A stretch of 64,000 nt of DNA from Fervidibacter sinensis (GTDB taxonomy: Bacteria > Armatimonadota > Fervidibacteria > Fervidibacterales > Fervidibacteraceae): the NCBI GenBank assembly GCA_032161045.1, contig JAVHTH010000017.1. One strand, written 5' to 3'. The notes under the pieces are model-generated. The model had not been told where the DNA came from and ran no database searches. It saw only the letters and a list, made by a program, of their open reading frames with translations. The first letter of the stretch is position 1; each line of letters begins with the position of its first letter. A program made the position numbers and the translations under genes. This document shows positions 42,322 to 50,355 of this stretch, one piece after another.

Positions 42322-42918
42322 TTAGGGAGCGTGACGGTTCACGCGAGGCACCCTCTTGTGCACAGACCTCGCCAACTTTCTGATTTCAGCAACAGGGACG
42401 GGTTTAATGAGCAGAGAGACTGCCCCGTGTTTCATTGCTCTACTCACTAATTCGCTGTCTGGGTAGGCTGTAACCAACACAACGGTTGCATCGGGGTCTA
42501 TCTTCCGAATTTGAGCGAAAGTTCGTGCTCCGTCCATGTCGGGAAGAAGCAAGTCCAGAAAGATGAGGTCGTAAGTTTTCTCTCTGACCATCTTGATCGC
42601 TTCTTCTCCACTGGTGACAAAATCCACAGTGCACCTTTCGGGTTGAAGCGCTCTTTTAAAAAGCCGTCCAATTTCGGGGTCATCGTCAACCACTAAAACT
42701 TGCTTCCTCGTTCCACCAGTGTGGGTTTCCAACCACGCATCTAATTCCTGCTTGTTGATTCTCCACCTACCCCCAACTTTGCGGGCAGGCAAAACCCCTG
42801 ATTGCAGCATTCGGTAAACAGTCATAAGGTGCAAATTGAGATACTCCGCCACCTCCTCCACATCCATCAACCTATCCCTCTCGTCCAGCATTTCATGGGT
42901 TGTGCGTTTTCTCGCCAT
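42322..42918 (-). CDS. HTH_17 (excisionase-type) plus REC response regulator (198 aa)
   Basis: The domain order is inverted: an N-terminal excisionase-like helix-turn-helix (DVEEVAEYLNLHLMTVYRML, then VGGRWRINKQELDAWL; about residues 18-65) precedes a C-terminal receiver domain (VLVVDDDPEIGRLF, phospho-acceptor Asp in LIFLDLLLPD, T in LVTAYPD, K in LLIKPVP). So DNA binding, by a domain known from phage excisionases and MerR-like proteins, is controlled by phosphorylation. A kinase partner could be the soluble kinase at 29893. ATG 42918 is chosen; AAGGAG lies 12 nt upstream, a loose spacing. A strong extended -10 promoter lies just upstream. Confidence 0.9.
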   Translation of the reverse strand: MARKRTTHEMLDERDRLMDVEEVAEYLNLHLMTVYRMLQSGVLPARKVGGRWRINKQELDAWLETHTGGTRKQVLVVDDDPEIGRLFKRALQPERCTVDFVTSGEEAIKMVREKTYDLIFLDLLLPDMDGARTFAQIRKIDPDATVVLVTAYPDSELVSRAMKHGAVSLLIKPVPVAEIRKLARSVHKRVPRVNRHAP

Positions 42919-42961
42919 AAGTTCAACACGCTCCTTCAAGGCAATTTTTGCGGTCAAAAAA

Positions 42962-42967
42962 ATTATA
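42962..42967 (-). promoter_or_regulatory. Extended -10 promoter box of the HTH-REC gene
   Basis: On the minus strand TGT-TATAAT is a perfect -10 preceded by the TGn extension, about 44 nt upstream of ATG 42918. No good -35 hexamer is seen at 16-18 nt, as expected for an extended -10 promoter. Confidence 0.5.
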
Positions 42968-43032
42968 ACACAAAATCGTGCCTGACTTAAGCAATATTTT
43001 CACACATTTGGACGCACACTTTGCAACTAAGG

Positions 43033-43392
43033 TTACAACCGCCCCAGTAAATTGGTCAACGCTTCAGCGATAGCGTAAGCGATAACGGACGGGGAAAGTG
43101 TTTCGGTCGGCAATGAATCTCCTATTCTTAGGTCAATGTCTAAAGCCTTCAACCGCTCCCGCTTCAAAACTTGCAGCAGTTCTTCAATCCGTCTCACGCG
43201 CCCGCTTTCCATCAACTCGTCAATTGGAATCCCGTTGACCGAAACCTTACCGCTTCCTTGACTTACTTTTGCCATTATCAGGTAGCGGGTGTTTGTCGGA
43301 GAGTGGTAAATCACCACCCCTGTTTCTTTCAACTGCTCAGCCGTTGCCTCGTTTGAAATTTGAGCCGCACGGTTTTGAGGAACTTCCGACAT
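43033..43392 (-). CDS. Uncharacterised small protein (119 aa)
   Basis: MSEVPQNRAAQISNEATAEQ, then VVIYHSPTNTRYLIMAKVSQ, a G-S-G-K-V-S-V-N-G-I-P turn and DELMESGRVRRIEELLQVLKRERLKALDIDLRI, closing with a hydrophobic helix VIAYAIAEALTNLLGRL. Probably a small alpha/beta protein; no family recognised. ATG 43392 has AGGAGG upstream; the longer frame is antisense to the gene at 43480 and is not used. Divergent from that gene across 87 bp, so the two may share regulation. Confidence 0.62.
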   Translation of the reverse strand: MSEVPQNRAAQISNEATAEQLKETGVVIYHSPTNTRYLIMAKVSQGSGKVSVNGIPIDELMESGRVRRIEELLQVLKRERLKALDIDLRIGDSLPTETLSPSVIAYAIAEALTNLLGRL

Positions 43393-43479
43393 CGTTCCAC
43401 CGACCTCCTTTCCATGTGCAAGTTTAATGCGAAAGCGGCATAATTGAAAATGCGCAAGCGAAAAGAAGGAGGGATAAAT

Positions 43480-44205
43480 GTGCGGACGGTGATTTGTCCG
43501 CGCTGTGGAGAATGGATGGATGAGACCCATCCGGATTTCCCTCGGTGCGTTTTTTGTGGCGAAAAATTGACCCAGTGCGGTTTTTGCCGGGCTTTTCCGG
43601 GCAACGGGAAACCGTGCCCGAAAGCGAAAGGGCATCCTATAGTTTACGCATCAACAGACTTAAATTGCCCACATTTTACCCCCAAGTTAATTGCAAGGCG
43701 AATCCATCCAGTCCTCTCACCTTCAGCCCGCTGGCAGATGGCTGCTTCGTTTTTGTTCACACTCAGCGTGTTGTTAGTAGCATTTCTGTCAAGACCAGTT
43801 CCGCCGAGGATTTTAGTGGCAGCAACTGCACCTTCTCAAGTTTTGGTTGGAGATTCACTGGAGGTCCGGATGCTGGTGAAAGCGACTGCGAACAAACCTG
43901 TCAGGTTGAGATTGGACAGACGATTGCTTTCCGATTTCCAACTAATCGGGATGAGCCCCCTTCCGAGCCAAGTTAAGCAACAGGGGCAATTTTACGAATT
44001 CGTCTTACCTGTCTCTGCCGACCCTCAACCAATAACTGTCAAGTTCAGGTGCACCCGCGTTGGCGAGTATGCAATGAGAGCGACAGTTATGACAACGCCC
44101 AAAAATCAGGCTGAATGGCAAGCGAAAGTGAAAGTTGTTGAACAAACTTTTGGTTCAAAGCAACCGAAAGGGTTAGCGGTAATAGCAATGGCATTGTGGA
44201 GGTGA
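43480..44205 (+). CDS. Zinc-ribbon, single-TM protein with exported domain (241 aa)
   Basis: The N-terminus has paired cysteines CPRCGEW and CVFCGEK, then C-G-F-C and C-P-K (zinc-ribbon-like knuckles), ending DLNCPHFTP. One membrane helix (WQMAASFLFTLSVLLVAFLS) follows at about 95-115. The rest, ATAPSQVLVGDSLEVRMLVKA onward, looks like an Ig-like beta domain (PITVKFRCTRVGEYAM) placed outside. GTG 43480 follows GGAGGG; an out-of-frame ATG lies two bases before it. Function unknown; the BON protein follows 6 bp later. Confidence 0.75.
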   Translation: MRTVICPRCGEWMDETHPDFPRCVFCGEKLTQCGFCRAFPGNGKPCPKAKGHPIVYASTDLNCPHFTPKLIARRIHPVLSPSARWQMAASFLFTLSVLLVAFLSRPVPPRILVAATAPSQVLVGDSLEVRMLVKATANKPVRLRLDRRLLSDFQLIGMSPLPSQVKQQGQFYEFVLPVSADPQPITVKFRCTRVGEYAMRATVMTTPKNQAEWQAKVKVVEQTFGSKQPKGLAVIAMALWR

Positions 44206-44211
44206 ACCGTT

Positions 44212-44469
44212 ATGCCTCGCGATATCGCTGCTGAGAAGCAATTGGCAATGCAAGTTAGGCGTGAATTCAACCGAGCGGGGCTTGACATTTCAAGGATGGA
44301 AGTTGTGAGCGTTGGCGGAAACATCTCAATCTACGGTTGGATTCGTCGCGCCAAAGGCGATGTCTCTGGGGAGAGCGTTGAAGCGAGAGTAAACCGGCTC
44401 ATCGAAAGGATCAAGCGGATGCCCGGCGTTCGGGATGTCATCAACTACGCAAGGATTCGCGAGGATTAA
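44212..44469 (+). CDS. BON-domain-like small protein (85 aa)
   Basis: AEKQLAMQVRREFNRAGLDI, then VVSVGGNISIYGWI, then VNRLIERIKRMPGVRDVINY follow the alpha-beta-beta-alpha-beta pattern of BON domains, which usually bind membranes or ligands. No signal peptide, so it is cytoplasmic. It starts 6 bp after the zinc-ribbon gene and lies just before the sugar nucleotidyltransferase. Confidence 0.75.
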   Translation: MPRDIAAEKQLAMQVRREFNRAGLDISRMEVVSVGGNISIYGWIRRAKGDVSGESVEARVNRLIERIKRMPGVRDVINYARIRED

Positions 44470-44511
44470 CGATTCCGGTGACATTCACAAACTGAGATAG
44501 GAGGTAGGGAA

Positions 44512-45555
44512 ATGCGTGGGATGATTATGGCAGCAGGAGAGGGGACTCGTTTGCGTCCACTAACTTATGCCCGCCCAAAGGCACTTGTCCCGGTTCTAAC
44601 CGTTCCAATCATGGAAAACATCGTTCGCTGGCTCAAGAAGGCAGGCATTACAGAACTTGCCGTTAACCTTCACTACAAGGGCGACGCTATTGAGGGTTAC
44701 TTCGGTGACGGTTCTCGCTTGGGTGTCTCCATCACTTACCTAAGGGAAGACAAACCACACGGGACTGCCGGTGCGGTTCGCCTTATGGCTGACTTCCTCA
44801 AAGAGCCTAACGACACAATTTTGGTCATCGGCTGCGATGAATTGATTGACTTGGACTTGCAGGAAATGATTCGCTTTCACAAAGAGCGAAACGCCCTCGT
44901 TACCATTTCGCTGGCTTGGGTTGATGACCCGAGGGAGTTCGGCGTCGCCCAACTTGACAGTGATGGTCGGATTGTAGGCTTCGTTGAAAAGCCGAAAGAT
45001 TGGAGCGGCGGACGGGCACTTGTCAATTCAGGCGTTTACTTACTTGAACCTGAAGTCCTTGACAGGATCCCGTATGGCAGCGTTTACGACTTCGGCAAGC
45101 AACTTTTCCCTGAACTTGTCGCTGAGGGTGCGCCAATTTACGGCTTCGCAAGTGAAGGCTACTGGAACGATATCGGTCACATTGGCAATTACTGGGACGC
45201 CAACAAATCAGCACTTGAGAGGAGAGCACCGATTCACGATTGCTCGCTGACGGAAATTCGCCCCGGCGTTTTAGTCCACCCAACAACGCAAATTGCGGAA
45301 AGCGCACGATTGGAACCGCCGTGTGCCATTGGCGCCAATACCGTCGTGGAAGACAACGCCTTCGTTGGTGGCGGAGCAGTTATCGGTGAAGGTTGCTTTA
45401 TCGGCAGTGGAGCGACCGTTGAAGGTTCAATTCTGTGGTCAAATGTGACCGTGAGCCCTAAAACTATGCTTCGTGAGAGCATAGTCACTGACAACTGCAT
45501 CGTCCACTCCCCTGAAGCCCCTGTTCAGAAAACTATAATCGTCGCTCGGAAGTAG
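44512..45555 (+). CDS. Sugar-1-phosphate nucleotidyltransferase with left-handed helix domain (347 aa)
   Basis: MIMAAGEGTRLRPLTYARPK is the nucleotide-binding loop, LVIGCDELIDLDL the metal aspartate region and VGFVEKPKDW the sugar-binding lysine. After about 230 residues, hexapeptide repeats follow (RPGVLVHPTTQIAESARL, NAFVGGGAVIGEGCFIG). The mannose-1-P guanylyltransferase group fits best, but a GlcNAc-1-P or glucose-1-P role is possible. Likely feeds envelope polysaccharide synthesis. A good AGGAGG precedes ATG 44512. Confidence 0.88.
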   Translation: MRGMIMAAGEGTRLRPLTYARPKALVPVLTVPIMENIVRWLKKAGITELAVNLHYKGDAIEGYFGDGSRLGVSITYLREDKPHGTAGAVRLMADFLKEPNDTILVIGCDELIDLDLQEMIRFHKERNALVTISLAWVDDPREFGVAQLDSDGRIVGFVEKPKDWSGGRALVNSGVYLLEPEVLDRIPYGSVYDFGKQLFPELVAEGAPIYGFASEGYWNDIGHIGNYWDANKSALERRAPIHDCSLTEIRPGVLVHPTTQIAESARLEPPCAIGANTVVEDNAFVGGGAVIGEGCFIGSGATVEGSILWSNVTVSPKTMLRESIVTDNCIVHSPEAPVQKTIIVARK

Positions 45556-45606
45556 TTCAAAGCATTGAGCGCTTTTGATTCGGGTAAATTGAGGGGGCAA
45601 AATTGG

Positions 45607-46686
45607 ATGCGTTGGTGGACGAAGGGGTTACGAAGGGAACTTGAGAAAATCGTTCAAACCGCGATCGCGGATGGGCAAACCCCCGGCGCCGTCATTTGCA
45701 TCGGCACTGACGAGAAGGTCCTCTACCTTGCATCATTTGGGAATCGCCGTGAAGTCCCCTCGCCTCAACCGATGCGAATTGACACGATTTTTGACCTCGC
45801 CTCAGTTACCAAAGTTGCAGCAACTGCACCCGCAATTTGTTTGCTCTGGCAGCAAGGCAAATTGGACATTCACGCACCTGTCAAGCGATACCTACCTGAA
45901 TTTTCCGGAGGACATAAGAGCAAGGTGACCTTGCTTCACCTTTTGACACACACTTCGGGCTTACCAGCCTTCAAAAATTACCTGCAAATGGGCTTGAAAG
46001 GTCAACCTGAGGCGATAATTGCTGATATTTGCCGGACCCGCCTGAAAGCACCACCCGGAAAGGTTTTCATCTACAGTGATTTGGGCTTCATACTGCTTGG
46101 GGAAATTGTCAAGCGAGTCAGCGGACATGACTTGAACGAGTTTTGTCGCCGACACATTTACACTCCTCTGCAAATGCGGTGGACTCGCTTCAACCCCCCG
46201 AAGAGTTGGCACAACCGGTGCGCTGCAACGGAGTGGCGAGATGGACAGATGAGTCAAGGCATCGTTCATGACCCAAACGCTTATGCCCTTGGCGGAATTG
46301 CCGGACATGCTGGCTTGTTCTCAACTGCTTCCGATTTGGCTCGTTTTTGCCAAATGCTGCTCCGCGAAGGCGAACTTGACGGAGTTAGGGTTTTTGAACC
46401 TGAAGTTGTTAGGGCGATGAGAACGAACCACTGTCCCGTTGAAGGTGTCCAGAGAGGACTTGGCTTTGACATTCAATCGCCGTACTCGCCACAAATGAAG
46501 GGCGAAAAGTTTCCGGTCGGCGTTTTCGGTCACACAGGCTACACGGGGACTTCGGTCGCAATTGACCCTTTCGCGAAAGTTTTCCTCGTCTTGCTCACGA
46601 ACCGAGTTCACCCCGACGACAAACGCAATATCGCGACTTTGCGCAAATCAATTGCCAACTTGGTTGCGTCGGCAATTTACGGGTAG
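45607..46686 (+). CDS. Serine beta-lactamase-like hydrolase / esterase (359 aa)
   Basis: The class C fold has its nucleophile in LASVTKVAATAP (S-x-x-K), the tyrosine in VFIYSDLGFILLG (Y-S-D instead of Y-x-N) and H-T-G-Y-T-G in the KTG position. The Y-S-D and H-T-G variants fit the family VIII esterase/D-aminopeptidase group more than true beta-lactamases. No clear signal peptide at the chosen start, ATG 45607, which has GAGGGGGC upstream. Resistance should not be assumed. Confidence 0.86.
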   Translation: MRWWTKGLRRELEKIVQTAIADGQTPGAVICIGTDEKVLYLASFGNRREVPSPQPMRIDTIFDLASVTKVAATAPAICLLWQQGKLDIHAPVKRYLPEFSGGHKSKVTLLHLLTHTSGLPAFKNYLQMGLKGQPEAIIADICRTRLKAPPGKVFIYSDLGFILLGEIVKRVSGHDLNEFCRRHIYTPLQMRWTRFNPPKSWHNRCAATEWRDGQMSQGIVHDPNAYALGGIAGHAGLFSTASDLARFCQMLLREGELDGVRVFEPEVVRAMRTNHCPVEGVQRGLGFDIQSPYSPQMKGEKFPVGVFGHTGYTGTSVAIDPFAKVFLVLLTNRVHPDDKRNIATLRKSIANLVASAIYG

Positions 46687-46738
46687 AGGCACTAACTAAG
46701 TTAAGTCCCGACGATGCCGTGAATCAGTAGCATTTCAT

Positions 46739-46794
46739 GGGAGGGTGAGGCTCCCGCCGAACCCAAACATGGCTCACCGGCGGCTCGCCCTCCC
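46739..46794. repeat. REP-like inverted repeat
   Basis: GGGAGGGTGAG with CCGCCG on the left faces CGGCGG with CTCGCCCTCCC on the right across about 20 nt. It lies between the serine hydrolase and the DUF1080 gene. It might act as a terminator-like barrier, but there is no T-run. Confidence 0.6.
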
Positions 46795-46878
46795 TGTGGC
46801 TTCATTTGCAATGCGTGCGTCATGTCGCGAATTTAAGTTGGTCACGAACGCAAGTTTAGTGAAAGGAGGTCGGAAGAG

Positions 46879-47976
46879 ATGCGTTGGCTGACGATTGTAA
46901 GTTTGGTGCTTTTGAGTTTGCCTATTGCTGCTCAAACCCTTTCCCCCGAAGAGGAACGGGAAGGGTTCATGCCGCTTTTCAACGGCAAAAACTTTGACGG
47001 CTGGGACATCATTGGTGACAAAGATGCTTGGCAGGTCAAGGACGGTTTGATTGTCTGCACTGGCAAAGGCGGGGGTTGGTTGAAGACCAAATGGGAGTTT
47101 GACGATTTCATCTTCCGCGTTGAGTGGCGCATCAAAAAAGGAGGCAACAGCGGTGTCTTTTTCCGAGCGCTGCCCGTCGCTGACCCTTGGGTCAACGGCT
47201 TTGAAATCCAAATTCTTGACGACGGCGGTCAAATTGGACCAACGAACTGCGGCGCAATTTACGGGCTTGTGGCACCAAAAGCAAATCCCGTCAAGTCGGG
47301 CGAATGGAACAGTTACGAAATCCGTGCAATTGGTGACAGAGTTCAGGTTTATTTCAACGGGGTCTTGGTCCACGATGTTGATTTAAGCGCAAATCCTGAG
47401 ACAGCCAAACGACCGAAACGCGGCTACATCGGTTTGCAAAATCACGGCGATTATGTTGAGTTCCGAAACCCTCGCGTCAAAGAGGTAGGGTTCAAATGGC
47501 TCTTCAACGGCAAAGATTTGTCAGCGTGGAAGACGGAAGGCGCTGGCGAGTGGCTAATTCAGCCGGACGGTGTTTTGCACTACACCGGTAAAGGAAATCA
47601 CCTTTGGACCCGAGAAAGTTTTCGCAATTTCGTTTTGCGGCTGGAATGGCGGATTGAAAAAGGAGGCGACAGCGGAATTTACTTGCGCGGCGACGCTGCA
47701 GGACGAGCGCAAGTCAATATTTGGGAGCACCAAATGGGTTCAGGACAAATTTGGGGTTACAACATCTCGCCGAAAAAGCGAATGGATGCCCCAACGGGCG
47801 AATGGAACTACATGGAGATCCGAATGGTCGGCAACAAAGTGAGCGTTTGGCTCAACGGTGAATGGGTCATTGAGGACGCAGAGTTGCCCGGTGTCGCGCC
47901 CGAAGGTCCGTTAGCCCTTCAACATCACGGCACACCTCTTTGGTTCAGGAACATCCGGATCAAGGTGTTGCCATGA
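46879..47976 (+). CDS. Exported protein with two tandem DUF1080 (3-keto-disaccharide hydrolase) domains (365 aa)
   Basis: The signal peptide MRWLTIVSLVLLSLPIAAQ precedes two copies of a concanavalin-like domain: GFMPLFNGKNFDGWDII and FIFRVEWRIKKGGNSGVFF in copy 1 (about 28-195), KWLFNGKDLSAWKTEG and VLRLEWRIEKGGDSGIYL in copy 2 (about 198-365). Each ends with an H-G-(D/T)-x-x-x-F-R-N strand. DUF1080 proteins cleave 3-keto-glycosides or bind glycans. An internal duplication is evident. GGAGGTCGGAAGAG precedes ATG 46879. Confidence 0.9.
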   Translation: MRWLTIVSLVLLSLPIAAQTLSPEEEREGFMPLFNGKNFDGWDIIGDKDAWQVKDGLIVCTGKGGGWLKTKWEFDDFIFRVEWRIKKGGNSGVFFRALPVADPWVNGFEIQILDDGGQIGPTNCGAIYGLVAPKANPVKSGEWNSYEIRAIGDRVQVYFNGVLVHDVDLSANPETAKRPKRGYIGLQNHGDYVEFRNPRVKEVGFKWLFNGKDLSAWKTEGAGEWLIQPDGVLHYTGKGNHLWTRESFRNFVLRLEWRIEKGGDSGIYLRGDAAGRAQVNIWEHQMGSGQIWGYNISPKKRMDAPTGEWNYMEIRMVGNKVSVWLNGEWVIEDAELPGVAPEGPLALQHHGTPLWFRNIRIKVLP

Positions 47977-48101
47977 AAGAATCGCCTCTTAGGAAGGGCA
48001 GGCTTTTGCCCCTTAGTCTGTAAAGGGAACAAATGGGGCGGCGTTTTCGTCAAAAGGTTGGCGCGCTTGTGCGCCAATCATATGCTGGGAGGCGAGGCAA
48101 T

Positions 48102-49112
48102 ATGATCCGTCGTGTCGCTTTAGTGCTATTGCTGCTTGCTTTAGTTTTCGGGCAATGGTCAGTTCGCGTCTGCTTCGCGCAACCTAAGGCTCGCTGGGAA
48201 GTCGGTCAGCCAATTGTGCACCAAAATTTGGTTGTCTTCCCCGTGCGAATTCTCACTCCGCCTCCAAAAACGGATTTTCTCACCCTTAAGGAAGCGCACC
48301 AAAGGAACTTGGTTTCAATCCGAGAGTTACCAAATGCTACGGTCCCCGAAGTCCTCGTGGAGAACAAATCCGTCAAGCCCCTTCTCTTGATCGGCGGCGA
48401 AGTTATTCTCGGCGGCAAACAAGACCGAATCGTTGAACACGATTTTGTCGTTCCTCCCAAAAAGGTTGCAAAGGTGCGAGTTTACTGTGTTGAGCCGGGA
48501 CGGTGGACCCCACAGGAACTTGGGGAGAAGTTTGCGCCGGCAATGGGCGTAGTTGAGGCAGAAGTTCGTAAAAGCGCTCAAGTTGAGAAGAGCCAACAAC
48601 TCGTCTGGCATTTAAACGAACGAGTTCAGCACCAACTCCCTGCAGCGACACCAATGTCCCCTTCCCAAAGTTACCGTCGGGTCTTGACAGATCCTCAAAT
48701 TCAAAAACAAACCCAAGCATACATTCAGGCAATCCAAAGTCAACTGTTCCGTGACCCGAAAGTTTGCGGGATGATCGTAGCAGTGAACGGGAAGATTGAA
48801 TGGCTTGATGTCTTTAGCGACCCATCCCTGTTCCGAAAAGTTGCTCCGTCGCTCCTCCATTCGGCAGCAGTTCAAGCCCTCTCCCAACGAACTCAAGCCA
48901 AAGCAACTCGCACTCCGTCCGTGGCTGAAGCAAAGGCTTTCCTTGAACAAACGCAAAGAGCACAGCGCAAGGTCAAAGAGTTTGAGATTGAACATTTGCG
49001 CCGCGAACGGTTGGAGACCTCTTCGGTTGTCGGGTTCGTAACAGAAGTCAAGCCCATTGCTGGCGAACAAAAACCTATGCCTGCTTTGCACATGAACGCT
49101 TTTCGCCGTTGA
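48102..49112 (+). CDS. Exported ARPP-1-like protein (336 aa)
   Basis: A signal peptide or anchor (RRVALVLLLLALVFGQWSV) is followed by an ARPP-1 domain: a block starting VLVENKSVKPLLLIGGE, GGKQDRIVEHDFVVPP and VRVYCVEPGRWT. The last third is helical and Q-rich (RTPSVAEAKAFLEQTQRAQR). ARPP-1 was named from genomic association with ADP-ribosylglycohydrolase and phosphatase-type genes; its activity is unknown to me. Here it is alone between a DUF1080 gene and leuB. ATG 48102 follows GGAGGCGAGG. Confidence 0.75.
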   Translation: MIRRVALVLLLLALVFGQWSVRVCFAQPKARWEVGQPIVHQNLVVFPVRILTPPPKTDFLTLKEAHQRNLVSIRELPNATVPEVLVENKSVKPLLLIGGEVILGGKQDRIVEHDFVVPPKKVAKVRVYCVEPGRWTPQELGEKFAPAMGVVEAEVRKSAQVEKSQQLVWHLNERVQHQLPAATPMSPSQSYRRVLTDPQIQKQTQAYIQAIQSQLFRDPKVCGMIVAVNGKIEWLDVFSDPSLFRKVAPSLLHSAAVQALSQRTQAKATRTPSVAEAKAFLEQTQRAQRKVKEFEIEHLRRERLETSSVVGFVTEVKPIAGEQKPMPALHMNAFRR

Positions 49113-49133
49113 GGGCATTGCGTAAATTGTGGG

Positions 49134-50210
49134 TCAAACGAACGATGCAACCAAATCGCCGACTTCCTGTGTGCTCAGACCCATTTTGCCTGCTTCAAGC
49201 GAACGAATTTTGCCAGTTTGAAGTGCCTCAGCGACGGCATTTTCAATTCTTTGAGCGACCTTCATCTCGCCCAAATGTTCCATCATCAACGCAGCAGTAA
49301 GGATGGCAGCGAGCGGACAAGCAAGCCCCTTGCCTGCAATTGCCGGGGCGGAACCGTGAACGGGCTCAAACATTGAAACTTTGCCGGGGTGAATGTTTCC
49401 TGATGGAGCGATTCCGATTCCGCCTTGAATCGCTGCCCCCAAATCTGTCAAGATGTCGCCGAAAAGGTTGGTTGTGACTACAACTTGAAAACGCTCGGGA
49501 TGCAGCACGAACTCCATCGCCGCAGCGTCAACATAAAGGGCTTCCGTTTCAACCTCAGGAAACTCTCTTGCCACTTCCGCAAAGACGCGCCGCCACAAAC
49601 CATGTCCAACCGTCATCACATTCGCTTTGTCAACAAGCGTGACCTTTGCCGGTTTTCCCCTTTCCCTCGCCCGTTTGATGGCAAGTTCAAAAGCGTATCG
49701 GATGATGCGCTCTGTGCCCCTGCGCGTGTAGATTGCCGGTTGAATCGCAACTTCGTTTTCTGTGCTCGGCTGAAACGCAGTTCCGTCAAGGGCATAAACA
49801 TCTTCGGTGTTTTCACGGATGACAACGAAGTCAATATCGTCGGGGGTTTTGTCCTTGAGAGGAGATTCAATGCCGGGGTAAAGTTTGACCGGTCGCAGGT
49901 TGACGAACAAATCAAGGGCAAAGCGGAGTTTGAGCAAAATGCCACGCTCCAAAACTCCCGGCGGGACATCAGGGTGACCGATGGCGCCGAAGTAAATTGC
50001 GTCAAATTGCTTGAGTTCTTCCAAAATGCTGTCCGGCAAAGTTTCGCCGGTTCGCAAGAACCGTTCGCCACCGATGTCAAAAGTCGCAGTTTCGTAAACC
50101 ACATTTTCCGCCTTGCAGGCAACTTCCAAAACCTTCAAGCCTTCCCGCACTACCTCAGGACCAATTCCGTCGCCCGGGACAACAGCGATTTTGTAATTTG
50201 CCTTCCCCAC
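49134..50210 (-). CDS. leuB: 3-isopropylmalate dehydrogenase-type decarboxylating dehydrogenase (358 aa)
   Basis: ISPROP/ICDH fold: VVPGDGIGPEVVREGLKVLE at the start, FGAIGHPDVPPGVLERGILL, the three-arginine substrate region with LRFALDLFVNLRPVKLYPG, FVVIRENTEDVY and the acid-rich metal site TNLFGDILTDLGAA. The V-L-E-R-G loop and length match the actinobacterial-type LeuB; a tartrate or homoisocitrate enzyme is a possible alternative because leuC/leuD are not adjacent. GTG 50210 follows AAGGAGGTG. Divergent from the WD40 gene. Confidence 0.83.
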   Translation of the reverse strand: MGKANYKIAVVPGDGIGPEVVREGLKVLEVACKAENVVYETATFDIGGERFLRTGETLPDSILEELKQFDAIYFGAIGHPDVPPGVLERGILLKLRFALDLFVNLRPVKLYPGIESPLKDKTPDDIDFVVIRENTEDVYALDGTAFQPSTENEVAIQPAIYTRRGTERIIRYAFELAIKRARERGKPAKVTLVDKANVMTVGHGLWRRVFAEVAREFPEVETEALYVDAAAMEFVLHPERFQVVVTTNLFGDILTDLGAAIQGGIGIAPSGNIHPGKVSMFEPVHGSAPAIAGKGLACPLAAILTAALMMEHLGEMKVAQRIENAVAEALQTGKIRSLEAGKMGLSTQEVGDLVASFV

Positions 50211-50355
50211 TGCTTGCACCTCCTTCAAGCGTTTGAGCCCAAGTTTCGGGAAAAATCTGACTGTCAATTTTGAAGCATTCCACCACATTGAAGTCGCCAC
50301 CGGAAAAGGAGGCGCTAAACTTGATATGGCGAAAACGCAAGGAGGGCGATGAAGT

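Noticed and set aside
43393..43635. N-terminal extension of the 119-residue protein
   Set aside because: Would be antisense to the start of the zinc-ribbon gene; a ribosome site supports ATG 43392.
45607..46686. Antibiotic-resistance beta-lactamase
   Set aside because: The Y-S-D and H-T-G motifs point to an esterase or peptidase of the same fold; no signal peptide seen.
49425..50273. Open frame of 282 codons on the plus strand
   Set aside because: Antisense to leuB; no family resemblance or ribosome site.
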